From the NCBI GenBank assembly GCA_964584315.1, contig CAZOZO010000005.1, positions 1-64,000 of the forward strand: a DNA stretch of 64,000 bases, read 5' to 3'. The notes beneath the pieces were generated by a model. That model did not search any database. It saw only the letters and a list, made by a program, of their open reading frames with translations, and was not told where the DNA came from. Positions 50,314 to 58,799 of the stretch are shown here, one piece after another. Made by a program: the position numbers and the translations under genes. The stretch is from CAXXOK01 sp964584315 (lineage in GTDB: Bacteria > Bacillota > Clostridia > Christensenellales > Aristaeellaceae). Position 1 is the first letter of the stretch. The number at the start of each line of letters is the position of its first letter.

Positions 50314-50389
50314 TGGTGGAGCATAGGGGATTCGAACCCCTGACCTCGACAATGCGAATGTCGCGCGCTACCAACTGTGCTAATGCCCC
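50314..50389 (-). tRNA. tRNA-Ala(CGC)
   Basis: 76 bases with encoded CCA. The minus strand reads GGGGCAT for the acceptor arm, GCAC/GCGC for the D stem (one A-C mismatch), anticodon stem CGACA/TGTCG with loop TTCGCAT (anticodon CGC, reading GCG), variable AGGTC, T arm AGGGG-TTCGAAT-CCCCT, and ATGCTCC with discriminator A. The acceptor contains the G3-U70 pair that marks alanine tRNAs. Confidence 0.95.
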
Positions 50390-51272
50390 AGATTGTGGTG
50401 CTGCCTGCCTCAAATGCGCTAAGCGCGGAGGAGTGATGCCCGTACCGCCCGCAGTTCCGTGCGGTACAATCATGCGAAAACGCATACGTGTTGCAAACCA
50501 GCGTTAAAAAGTATAGCAAACCAAAGCGGAAAAAGCAAGAGCTATTTGACCTAAATTGATAATTTTTATAACAGACAGAAGGGTAGTATCCCGCTTGACC
50601 GGCTGCATGCCTGATGAACGCATGCAGCCCGCATCGCTGACTCCACGCGTGCCTTCTTACCGTAAGATGACTGTTTCGCCTCAATGCCCAATGAGATTTC
50701 TTCGTCCGTGGCGTATGTAATCAAAACGGCACAGTTCAAGGCGGGCCGTATCAGGCGATCTGACGCGGTGGCCACACCAAAAGGGGTTCTCGTTTGCTTC
50801 ATTATAATGGATGCTTTGCTCATCACAATTCACACTTGTTTCGAGCTGCTCCACCAATGACCGCCCTCCATGCTGCGCAAATGGCAATTGGAGATTTTGC
50901 TGCGGAATACCCATGATTGTATGTGAATATTCGCATTGAAATGCTGGTAAAAGAAATCGGTTTCTAATGCATTGCGCGTGTTAAGGCTTGTTCTGGTTGA
51001 TTTTCGTCCACAAGATAGGACCGCCGAAACTGGCAACCTACATAGGCTGTGTTTGTCGAAACGCAACGATATCCTTGTGAAATAAGGGTTTTTTGCGACA
51101 ATTGCACTGCTGATGCGGCGGAAGATGTCATTCAAAGCATGTTCAAAAGACGGAATGATCTTTCTTTTCCGGGCATACGGCGCCTCCGCACGAAATCTTC
51201 TGCCCTGTAGGACGATTTTATGACGAATGATGCGTGTATCCTGCCCCGATCTATGCGCGCGCGACAGCACAA
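50390..51272. other. Gene-free A+T-richer region beside the tRNA gene
   Basis: About 880 bases with no convincing gene on either strand; the open frames that exist (for example 50830-51270 minus) show no family resemblance. It holds the tRNA promoter (50510-50538). No att-type repeat of the tRNA 3' end was found by eye. Confidence 0.5.
50510..50538 (-). promoter_or_regulatory. Promoter of tRNA-Ala
   Basis: On the minus strand TTGCTT (50533-50538), 17-base spacer, TATACT (50510-50515). The precursor would have a 5' leader of over 110 bases. Confidence 0.65.
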
Positions 51273-51290
51273 AGTGTGCCCGCGCACACT
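51273..51290. promoter_or_regulatory. Distal palindrome upstream of third sugar operon
   Basis: AGTGTGC-CCGC-GCACACT, perfect arms. Its centre is exactly 70 bases upstream of an equivalent site at 51342; together they look like a pair of regulator sites. Confidence 0.65.
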
Positions 51291-51341
51291 GACAAAGCCG
51301 ATTTTTCCTAAGCGGCGCAAGGCTTGCGGCCGTTGGGTTTC

Positions 51342-51361
51342 AGTGTGCCTTTCGGCACACT
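51342..51361. promoter_or_regulatory. Proximal palindrome upstream of third sugar operon
   Basis: AGTGTGCC-TTTC-GGCACACT, eight-base perfect arms, 30 bases upstream of the -35 box. Same arms as the distal site. Could be an activator site; as a hairpin without T-tract it is not a convincing terminator. Confidence 0.65.
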
Positions 51362-51390
51362 CCGTCCTGCTGGAAACTTTGAAAAAAACC

Positions 51391-51419
51391 TTGACTAAAT
51401 CGTTTGAGGTGGCTATAAT
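51391..51419 (+). promoter_or_regulatory. Promoter of third sugar ABC operon
   Basis: TTGACT (51391-51396), 17-base spacer, TATAAT (51414-51419), about 60 bases before the ATG. Confidence 0.88.
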
Positions 51420-51477
51420 GAACATGACCAAGGTGGTTCGTTCATCTGGGAAAAATTTAGGAGGTGCGATCAAAACC

Positions 51478-52821
51478 ATGAAGAAGGTATTGTCCGTCAT
51501 TCTCTGCCTCACGCTTACCCTCTCGATGATGGTTGCGTTCGGTTCCGCCAGCGCGGAAGCCAGCAAGGGCGTCATCAACATCTACACCTTCACTGACGAA
51601 GTGCCCAAGATGCTCCAGCGTTATCTGGAGCTGAACCCGGACTTCGGCTACACCATCAACCCCACCATCATTGCGACCACCGACGGTCTCTATCAGCCCG
51701 CCCTTGACCAGGCGCTGGCTGCCGGCGGCGCCGATGCCCCTGACATGTACTGCGCCGAGTCCGCGTTCGTGCTCAAGTACACCCAGGGCGACATGGCCAG
51801 CTATGCCGCTCCCTACGAAGAACTGGGCATCGACGTAGCCGCTGAGACCAAGGCTGCCGACATCGCGCAGTACACCATCGACATCGGCACCCGTCCCGCG
51901 GATGGCAAGCTCGTCGGCCTCGGCTATCAGGCAACCGGCGGCGCGTTCATCTATCGCCGCTCCATCGCCAAGGACGTCTGGGGCACCGATGACCCCGCCG
52001 CGATCGCCGAGAAAGTCGGCCCCGGCTGGGACAAGTTCTTCGCTGCGGCCGCTGAGCTGAAGGCGAAGGGCTACGGCATCGTGTCTGGCGACGGCGACAT
52101 CTGGCACGCGGTTGAGAACAGCTCCGAAAAGGGCTGGATCGTCGACGGCAAGCTCTATATCGATCCCGCCCGCGAAGCGTTCCTTGACCTGTCCAAGAGC
52201 CTCAAGGACAATGGCTACTACAATGACACCCGTGACTGGACCGACGCTTGGTTTGCCGACATGAAGGGCATCGGCGCGCAGCCCATCTTCGGCTTCTTCG
52301 GCCCCGCTTGGCTGATCAACTACGTCATGGCTGGCAACTCCGGCGGCACCAAGGCCGGCGAAGGCACCTATGGCGACTGGGCGGTCTGCAATCCTCCTGT
52401 GGGCTTCTTCTGGGGCGGCACGTGGGTCATCGCCAATGCTTCTTCTGAGAAGAAAGAGGCTGTTGGCAAGCTGATCGACTGGATCACCCTCCAGTGCGAC
52501 GACAAGGGCCTGCAGTACTACTGGGCGAATGGCACGCTTAACGGCGAGGGCGGCACGAAGGACACCGTTGCCTCCGGCACCGTGATGGCCATGAGCAATG
52601 GCGAGCTTGCGTTCCTGGGCGGCCAGAACATGTTCGACGTGTTCGTACCGGCTAACCAGTTCGCAAACGGCAAGAACCTGACCCAGTATGACGAGACCAT
52701 CAACAACATCTGGCGTGATCAGGTCCGGCAGTATACCGCTGGCAACTTGGATCGCGCTGGCGCGATCGCTGCCTTCAAGCAGTCGGTTGCCGACCAGCTG
52801 GGCATCGAAGCCGCTGAGTAA
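51478..52821 (+). CDS. Sugar ABC transporter substrate-binding protein (family 1)
   Basis: 447 residues with signal peptide MKKVLSVILCLTLTLSMMVAFGSASA; no lipobox, cleavage expected after ASA. Mature part: VINIYTFTDEVPKMLQRYLELNPDFGYTINP, a typical CUT1 N-lobe, and SKGLRP-like later segments such as FGFFGPAWLINYVMAG and WGGTWVIANASSEKKEAVGKLIDW. AGGAGG lies rather far (13 bases) from the ATG at 51478; the upstream frame to 51220 is not used. First gene of an operon with two permeases and a YesL-like protein. The ligand is unknown; no glycosidase gene is attached. Confidence 0.92.
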   Translation: MKKVLSVILCLTLTLSMMVAFGSASAEASKGVINIYTFTDEVPKMLQRYLELNPDFGYTINPTIIATTDGLYQPALDQALAAGGADAPDMYCAESAFVLKYTQGDMASYAAPYEELGIDVAAETKAADIAQYTIDIGTRPADGKLVGLGYQATGGAFIYRRSIAKDVWGTDDPAAIAEKVGPGWDKFFAAAAELKAKGYGIVSGDGDIWHAVENSSEKGWIVDGKLYIDPAREAFLDLSKSLKDNGYYNDTRDWTDAWFADMKGIGAQPIFGFFGPAWLINYVMAGNSGGTKAGEGTYGDWAVCNPPVGFFWGGTWVIANASSEKKEAVGKLIDWITLQCDDKGLQYYWANGTLNGEGGTKDTVASGTVMAMSNGELAFLGGQNMFDVFVPANQFANGKNLTQYDETINNIWRDQVRQYTAGNLDRAGAIAAFKQSVADQLGIEAAE

Positions 52822-52842
52822 TCCGTTACCGACAGGTTCAAG

Positions 52843-52879
52843 CGTATGGACGGACGGAATTTCTCCGTCCGTCCATACG
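52843..52879 (+). terminator. Intercistronic hairpin after binding-protein gene
   Basis: CGTATGGACGGACGGA (52843-52858) pairs perfectly with 52864-52879 around a five-base loop; no T-tract. As at the other three sugar loci, it separates the binding-protein gene from the permeases. Confidence 0.75.
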
Positions 52880-52921
52880 TGTATGAAAGCGTGATATAAC
52901 ATCACCGAAGGAGGCAACGCT

Positions 52922-53902
52922 ATGCAAAGCGGCAAGCGAATCAAGAGCGTCAGCTATGCCAAATATGGTTACCTTTTCAGTATCCCTTTCATCCTGATTT
53001 TCCTCATTTTCTCGCTGTATCCCACCATTTTCACCGCAGTCATCGGCTTTACCGATTTCAAGGGCGTTACCACCACGTCGTTTAAGTTCCTCGCCGAGCC
53101 ATTTGCCAATTTTGCGGGTGTGCTCAAGAATGGCACTTTTCAAACCTCGTTTATCAATACCCTGATTATTTGGACGATCAACTTCATTCCGCAAATCAGC
53201 CTGGCGTTGCTGTTGACCGCCTGGTTCACCAATAGAAGCCGTAAGATCAAGGGGAGCGGCGCTTTCAAAGTGCTGTTCTATATGCCCAACATCATCACCG
53301 CGGCTACTGTCGCCATCCTGTACGCAGCTATCTTTGGGTACCCGACAGGGCCGGTCAACTCCATTTTGCAAAGCCTAGGGGTTGCTGGGCCATTTGACTT
53401 TTCTACCAGCCCGCTGGCTGCCAAACTGGTCGTTTCCTTCATCCAATTCTGGATGTGGTATGGCTACACGACCATCATCCTGATTTCTGGCGTATTGGGC
53501 ATCAATCCGGAACTGTTCGAATCCGCCGAGATCGATGGCGCCACGCCACGGCAGATTTTCTTCCGCATCACGCTGCCCTGTATGCGAACGATTTTATTGT
53601 TCACATTGATCACCAGCCTCATCGGCGGTTTGAACATGTTTGATATTCCCAAACTCTACATCTGGAATGGCGGCCCCGCCAACTCCACCATGACCACCAG
53701 CGTGTTCATCTATGCGCAGGCATTCAGCGGCACCTATCTGTACAACCGCGCGGCCGCGGCCAGCATGATCATGTTTGTGCTGATCGCCATCCTGAGTTCA
53801 GTTGTGTTCTATATGATGCGTGACCGATATGAAACCCGCGCCAAAAAGCTTCTGCGCAAGCAGCAACGTGCTCAGCGCAAGGCTGAAAAGGGGAGGGCAT
53901 GA
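52922..53902 (+). CDS. Sugar ABC transporter permease (MalF/LacF-like)
   Basis: 326 residues, six helices, EAA loop FESAEIDGATPRQIFFRITLP. AAGGAGG precedes the ATG. The C-terminus is a basic cytoplasmic tail (RAKKLLRKQQRAQRKAEKGRA). Its stop overlaps the first possible start of the next permease. Confidence 0.92.
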   Translation: MQSGKRIKSVSYAKYGYLFSIPFILIFLIFSLYPTIFTAVIGFTDFKGVTTTSFKFLAEPFANFAGVLKNGTFQTSFINTLIIWTINFIPQISLALLLTAWFTNRSRKIKGSGAFKVLFYMPNIITAATVAILYAAIFGYPTGPVNSILQSLGVAGPFDFSTSPLAAKLVVSFIQFWMWYGYTTIILISGVLGINPELFESAEIDGATPRQIFFRITLPCMRTILLFTLITSLIGGLNMFDIPKLYIWNGGPANSTMTTSVFIYAQAFSGTYLYNRAAAASMIMFVLIAILSSVVFYMMRDRYETRAKKLLRKQQRAQRKAEKGRA

Positions 53903-53904
53903 CG

Positions 53905-54756
53905 ATGAACATCAAGCGTATCCCAGGCTTACGGAAAAAGCGCAACACGGCCATCTATGTCGTGTGCATCCTGCTGGGGCTGCTGAGCATCCTGCCGTTT
54001 TGGATCATGATCGCCAATGCCACGCGCAGCACGTACCAGATCCAGTCGCAGGCTATCTCGCTGATCCCCTCGGAATTTATCGCAAACAACTTCAAGGTGC
54101 TAAACGGCAAGATATTTAACCCCTTTACGGGCTTTCTCAACTCTTTGATCGTCTCCACCGGCGCCACCATCTGCGCCATCTACTTCTCCACCCTTACGGC
54201 CTATGCGCTGGTTGCCTATGACTGGAAGCTGCGCCAACCGTTCTTCACCATGATCCTCGCGGTCATGATGATTCCTACGCAGGTCATCAGCATCGGGTTT
54301 TACCAGTTCATGTACCGAATCGGCATGACAAACAACCTGCTGGCACTCATTTTGCCAGCCATCGCGGCGCCCATGACGGTGTTCTTCATGCGACAATACA
54401 TGCTGCCCTCGCTGAACCTGGACATCGTGGCCTCGGCGCGCATCGACGGGGCGGGCGAGTTCCGCACCTTCAACAGCATCGTGTTGCCCATCATGAAGCC
54501 TGCTATGGCTACTCAGGCGATATTTACCTATGTCAACAGCTGGAACAGCCTGTTCCTGCCCATGATCCTGCTGACCCGCAAGGAATACTACACCATGCCC
54601 ATCATGGTGAGCCTCCTCAAAGGCGACATCTACAAGACAGAGTACGGCGCGGTATACCTCGCGCTGGCCATGTCGGTCGCGCCGCTGATGATCGTGTACT
54701 TCCTGCTGTCCAAGTACATCATCGCTGGCGTAGCGCTGGGCTCGGTAAAAGAGTAA
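53905..54756 (+). CDS. Sugar ABC transporter permease (MalG-like)
   Basis: About 283 residues, six helices, EAA loop VASARIDGAGEFRTFNSIVLP. There are two ATGs, 53899 (overlapping the upstream stop) and 53905; GGAGGG at 53892-53897 is seven bases from the second, which begins MNIKRIPG and is preferred. The stop overlaps the yesL-type start by one base (TAATG). Confidence 0.91.
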   Translation: MNIKRIPGLRKKRNTAIYVVCILLGLLSILPFWIMIANATRSTYQIQSQAISLIPSEFIANNFKVLNGKIFNPFTGFLNSLIVSTGATICAIYFSTLTAYALVAYDWKLRQPFFTMILAVMMIPTQVISIGFYQFMYRIGMTNNLLALILPAIAAPMTVFFMRQYMLPSLNLDIVASARIDGAGEFRTFNSIVLPIMKPAMATQAIFTYVNSWNSLFLPMILLTRKEYYTMPIMVSLLKGDIYKTEYGAVYLALAMSVAPLMIVYFLLSKYIIAGVALGSVKE

Positions 54757-55439
54757 TGCGCGAACAACTGACCGCCTACATGGGGCAACTCAAGCGGCTG
54801 CTGAACTCAGCAGCCGACTTGATCGTTTTGAACCTTTTGACCATCGTATGCTGCCTGCCTGTGGTCACGATCGGCGCGGCGTGGACGGCATGCTATGCGG
54901 GCATCCTGCGCATCGTGCGCGGGCAGGAGACAGGCATACCGGCGCGGGCTTTCTTTGTGGATTTCCGCAAGGCGTTTCGCACGGCTACACCCGCGTGGTT
55001 GCTGGCGCTGGTTTGCATGTTCATTGTTGCGGGGGACTACTACTTCGCCGTGTACGCGAGCAGCCCGCCCAACCGTTTCTTTCTGGTGTTTTCCATCGTG
55101 ATGGCGCTGGTGCTGCTGTTTGGCCTCACGTGGCTGTTTCCGTTGCTGGCGCGCTTTGAGAATACAGTGCGCGGGCATATCAAGAACGCTTTCCTGATGG
55201 CGGCGGGCGCGTTTCCCAAAACGTTGCTGGCGGTGGCGGTGCAACTGTTCTTCTTCGTGCTTCCACTGTTCGTGCCGCTGATGCTGGTGTACCTTGGCTG
55301 GCTCTGGGTGATGCTGGGGCTGTCGCTGCCGCTGTACATCACGGCGCGACTCTTCCGCAAAGAGCTGGACTGTGTGCCCAAAGCGGATGACGAGGAGCAG
55401 GTTGTACAGGATGGCAGCGAGCGCAGCGGTCAGGATTGA
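54756..55439 (+). CDS. YesL-like membrane protein (DUF624)
   Basis: 227 residues with about five helices. Family signatures: LLNSAADLIVLNLLTIVCCLPVVTIGAAWTACYAGILRIVRG, then FFVDFRKAFRTATPAWLL. DUF624/YesL genes are commonly linked to CUT1 sugar transporters in Bacillota, with unknown biochemical role. Here it is the fourth gene, coupled to the second permease by a one-base overlap. The cytoplasmic C-terminus is acidic. A large terminator follows. Confidence 0.9.
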   Translation: MREQLTAYMGQLKRLLNSAADLIVLNLLTIVCCLPVVTIGAAWTACYAGILRIVRGQETGIPARAFFVDFRKAFRTATPAWLLALVCMFIVAGDYYFAVYASSPPNRFFLVFSIVMALVLLFGLTWLFPLLARFENTVRGHIKNAFLMAAGAFPKTLLAVAVQLFFFVLPLFVPLMLVYLGWLWVMLGLSLPLYITARLFRKELDCVPKADDEEQVVQDGSERSGQD

Positions 55440-55555
55440 CACGCCATCCAGCATTCCTGTCAGTAGCGGAGCATGCATCTATGTGAGACGGGCGACACGG
55501 GCAGCGCACCGCATGATGCTGCCGCCCAACTGATCATATGAAAAGACCGCGCTTG

Positions 55556-55607
55556 CCGCAGGGTATTAAAAAAGCCACCGTTACGGTGGCTTTTTGATAC
55601 CCTGCGG
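55556..55607. terminator. Large bidirectional terminator
   Basis: AAAAAGCCACCG-TTA-CGGTGGCTTTTT (55569-55595) is extended, with a one-base bulge, by CCGCAGGGTATT and GATACCCTGCGG, giving about 24 paired bases. It serves yesL (plus) and the orphan exported-protein gene (minus). Confidence 0.88.
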
Positions 55608-55708
55608 GGATGACGCGAGGCGGAGCAAACCCCTGTCGATACAGTTCATGAAAACCGCGCCTGCTGGATGCCGTGCAGGCGCGATGCTGGCGACTATGCG
55701 GGGTTTCC

Positions 55709-56980
55709 TCAAGGCTGTACGTAAGCGTCCAACATGAACCATACGGCTGGCCTGTCCCATAAAGGAAGCCTGTCTGCAGCCTGCGATACGCTCAAGCGCA
55801 GCGGCTGCTGTACTTCCCACTTATGCACCGGCACAGCCAGCCACACGAGCTGTGTGCCGCTCACAGGCGCGGCGGGCGCCGTGTATAGTACGATAAGGCC
55901 GTCAACGCTTCGGATACCGGTAGCCACGGCGATGGGAGTAGTGGTTACCTCGTCGTCATAGACAATAAAGTCCAAGTCGGCAATGGAAACGGGCTCCTCG
56001 CTGCTGATGGACAGCGTGAGCAGCGCAAAATGAGAGCCATATCGGGTCACACTGTCGTTTGATGGGTTGATGACAGTAACGGGCAGGTTGGTATCGAGTA
56101 TCAGCTGCGGCAGTGGAAAATCGACATCGTGTGCAAGCAACGGCTTCGAGGCGCGAAGATGGATGGGGTTTTCGGTATCTGTTACGGCAAAGCCCTGTAC
56201 CTGCGCGATGTTTAGCAGGGTCGCGGTCGTATGGGCGCCAACGGACATCTGTACGCCAATCCCGTTTACCGCCGCGGTGGCGGGCAAATAGGCGCTGTGG
56301 TCGACCGTGCTGGCCGCATCAGCTGTGACCAGCGATTCCAACGCGCTGTTATAGTAACAGCGGAAGGTGACGGGCAAGTAGGGCGGTGCGTCCAGATCGC
56401 GCAACTCCACGTAACGGATATCCCCCTGTGTCGCGTCCAGCGCGATATCATAGCCAAAACGGCCCAGATAGGAGAGGTAGTCCGCAAACTGCGCGGGCGA
56501 AATCCCACCCATCAGCACATATTTCAGCCCGTCTACCATGCCGAAGTCGCGGGCGATGAAATGGGAGAAGCCCACATAGTTGAGGTTAGTGGGATAGTAT
56601 AAATCATCATAAGCCTCACCGAAGCCATACTGCGCCGCAGAAGCGTCAATCAGGTCGTCGATGCTCGGCCCTGCATTGGGATTTACGGTCGGCGTGGGCA
56701 CATCGTCATCCCAGCGGGACCAATCAGGCGTTGTGACGGGCCCTGTGTATGCGGGGGCGGGCAGCGGCGTACAGCCGGTCTCGTCCCTGACGGCTGCCTG
56801 CGCTGGCGGTACCGTTGGGAGAGGGGTGGGCATGGGCGCAGATGTGGCGACGATGAGCTCGTTTGATTCGGAAGGATGGAGAATGGCATCCAGATCAACA
56901 GCGGCCTGCACGGCTCCGCCGCACAGGGATTGCGAAAGCAGCACCGCGCACAGGACACGCGCCAGATGGGTTGTGAACAT
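55709..56980 (-). CDS. Exported protein of unknown function
   Basis: 423 residues, no family recognised. Signal peptide MFTTHLARVLCAVLLSQSLCGGAVQA, then a Pro/Thr-rich linker (to about residue 105) and two apparent regions. The first, about 105-215, is mixed and aromatic-rich (AAQYGFGEAYDDLYYPTNLNYVGFSHFIARDFG). The second is a long beta-rich part ending LPLWDRPAVWFMLDAYVQP, with LSISSEEPVSIADLDFIVYD and TQLVWLAVPVHKWE suggesting Ig-like strands. AAAGGAG precedes the ATG. It lies downstream of GH66 on the same strand but after a terminator, so it may have its own promoter (TATACT near 57046 minus). Confidence 0.75.
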   Translation of the reverse strand: MFTTHLARVLCAVLLSQSLCGGAVQAAVDLDAILHPSESNELIVATSAPMPTPLPTVPPAQAAVRDETGCTPLPAPAYTGPVTTPDWSRWDDDVPTPTVNPNAGPSIDDLIDASAAQYGFGEAYDDLYYPTNLNYVGFSHFIARDFGMVDGLKYVLMGGISPAQFADYLSYLGRFGYDIALDATQGDIRYVELRDLDAPPYLPVTFRCYYNSALESLVTADAASTVDHSAYLPATAAVNGIGVQMSVGAHTTATLLNIAQVQGFAVTDTENPIHLRASKPLLAHDVDFPLPQLILDTNLPVTVINPSNDSVTRYGSHFALLTLSISSEEPVSIADLDFIVYDDEVTTTPIAVATGIRSVDGLIVLYTAPAAPVSGTQLVWLAVPVHKWEVQQPLRLSVSQAADRLPLWDRPAVWFMLDAYVQP

Positions 56981-57088
56981 GAAAACGCTCCTTTACTGGT
57001 TCAAGCGGCGTTTGAAGAAGTGCTATCCAACATTATCAGCAGTATAGCACAATTGGTGGTGTTGGGATGTAGTCGGTTTCCAGAAATG

Positions 57089-57115
57089 AAAAACGAACGC
57101 TATGACGCGTTCGTT
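57089..57115 (-). terminator. Terminator of the GH66 operon
   Basis: On the minus strand AACGAACGC pairs with GCGTTCGTT (57107-57115 and 57092-57100) around a six-base loop, followed by T residues (A tract 57089-57093). Confidence 0.78.
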
Positions 57116-57185
57116 ATCAAAATCAAGAACACGGATGAGGCTTTAACCGTACCTGCGGGCGTAACGCTTCCCTGGCGGAACGTTG

Positions 57186-58799
57186 CTATCCATCCAGCCA
57201 CAGCAGGCCGCAAATATCCAGTCGTGGGATGGTGATGGCCGCCTCTACGCCCAGCGGGACAGGTGTGCACACGCAGGTGAGGGGCACCGCGCCGCCGAAG
57301 CCGGCATCCGGCGTGGCATACCAAGCGGTTTGGACGGGGTGCAGCAGCAGTACGCGCAGGATGATATTCGTCTGCGGGGTGGGCTGCTCCTTGCCGGTGT
57401 TCCACCGGTCATCGCTTACGCCGCGCAGGTTGATGAGCCCCACCAGCTTGCGCGCCGCGTTCTCGCGGAAGGTGAGCCAAATCGTGTCCGGCTCGCCCTC
57501 CACGGAGCTGGGCGTATCGCACCTGTATCCCTGATTGTCCCAGCCGAAATGGGTCATGGATACATCCATCAGGGAACGGTCAAACAGCAACTCCTGATAG
57601 CGCACGAAGAAGTCCTGATAGGCCTTGATACGCTCCGCCTGCCAAAGGGTGAGCGTGGCATAATCCGCATAATATCCTTGCGTGGTCACCGCGTCCCGCT
57701 CGCCAAGGAACAGCTGCGTCGCGCCGGCCAGGGCGATGGCAAACGAGACGATGCACTGCCCGACCAGCGCGCGTTCCGGCGTGTCGGTGCGGAAAGGAGC
57801 GGGATAGGCGGCCAACACTACGGGTTTGCCGCCCTCCGCGGCTGCGTGCACAGCATCCCGCAGGTGGCGCAGGTGATCCATCGGGGGCCACAGCTCCATG
57901 TATACCGCGGCTTGCGGTGCGCTGCGGGTCGCCTCCATGGGCCACGCGCCCACGTTGTTGAAGACCAGCTCCGGTGTGAGGCCGCGCCTGCGCAGAGCCG
58001 CGTCCGCATCGCGGATGAGGGCGGGCAGCGCCGCACCCAGGTCACGGGGCGTACCGTCGCTTCCCAGCGCGCGCTTGGGCTCGCCGTAGGTGTCCATGTG
58101 GATGCCGTCAAAGCCCACGCGTTCCATCGCCTGCGCGTACTGGTCAAACAGGCGCTCGCGCCATGTGCTCTCGATATCCATGTAGTAAAAAGTGTCGATA
58201 AATACCAGCGGTCTGTTGCCATGCGCGTAGAGGCCCTGCTCCGGGTGCGCGTCACGGTAGGCGCGGCTGGCGGCATACACCGCCCCGTAGGCCATGCAGC
58301 GCATCCCGCGCGCGTGGCAAGCGTCTATCTTGGCACGGATGGCGGATAGGCTGGCGCGCTTGCCCATCATGTCGGCATACTCGTCGGTATCGGCCACCAG
58401 GGTGTCGTGCCGGTAGCTCCAGTCGTAAAACTGCACATGGTCGATGTGGTACTTGGCCAGCGCAGCCACGTCTGCGTCGCCCTCAGGCAGAAAATCGCTG
58501 AGGAATCCGTAGCGCAGCACCGCGCCGCCCACGTTCACGGCGGTGGAGGCGTGCCCGGCGGTATGCCCACCCTTCGTCAGCAGTGCCGTGACACCGAGGC
58601 ACGCACCGCCTTCCGCTATGGGCGGCAGCGTGAACGATATTTCCCCGCCTGTGAGGGTCAGTGGAAAGCGATACAGCTCTTGCTGGAGGCGCGTTACAAC
58701 GATCTGCGCGCTGTCCGCTGGCGCACCGCCCAGCGACAGGCACAGCGCGATGGGTTCGTCCGTTTCGTAGCGGCCTTTCTCGGTCGTAAGCGATATCAT
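57186..58799 (-). CDS. Glycoside hydrolase family 66 protein (dextranase-like)
   Basis: 537 residues. GH66 comprises endo-dextranases and cycloisomaltooligosaccharide glucanotransferases. The catalytic barrel shows FLSDFLPEGD, HIDHVQFYDWSYRHDTL, the nucleophile Asp236 in VGFDGIHMDTYGEPK, NNVGAWPME, and the acid/base Glu302 in AVYMELWPP. A beta-domain precedes and another follows. Unlike most family members it has no signal peptide and is short, so it should act in the cytoplasm on imported isomalto-oligosaccharides. Its ATG overlaps the stop of the upstream permease (58796-58799). Last gene of the fourth sugar ABC operon. Confidence 0.87.
   Translation of the reverse strand: MISLTTEKGRYETDEPIALCLSLGGAPADSAQIVVTRLQQELYRFPLTLTGGEISFTLPPIAEGGACLGVTALLTKGGHTAGHASTAVNVGGAVLRYGFLSDFLPEGDADVAALAKYHIDHVQFYDWSYRHDTLVADTDEYADMMGKRASLSAIRAKIDACHARGMRCMAYGAVYAASRAYRDAHPEQGLYAHGNRPLVFIDTFYYMDIESTWRERLFDQYAQAMERVGFDGIHMDTYGEPKRALGSDGTPRDLGAALPALIRDADAALRRRGLTPELVFNNVGAWPMEATRSAPQAAVYMELWPPMDHLRHLRDAVHAAAEGGKPVVLAAYPAPFRTDTPERALVGQCIVSFAIALAGATQLFLGERDAVTTQGYYADYATLTLWQAERIKAYQDFFVRYQELLFDRSLMDVSMTHFGWDNQGYRCDTPSSVEGEPDTIWLTFRENAARKLVGLINLRGVSDDRWNTGKEQPTPQTNIILRVLLLHPVQTAWYATPDAGFGGAVPLTCVCTPVPLGVEAAITIPRLDICGLLWLDG

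Noticed and set aside
50566..51270. Three minus-strand open frames beside the tRNA
   Set aside because: Short, overlapping one another in different frames, without start signals or family motifs; treated as non-coding.
51342..51361. Reading the AGTGTGCC/GGCACACT hairpin as a terminator
   Set aside because: No T-tract, no gene ends upstream, and a second copy of the arms exists 70 bases away, which fits a binding site better.
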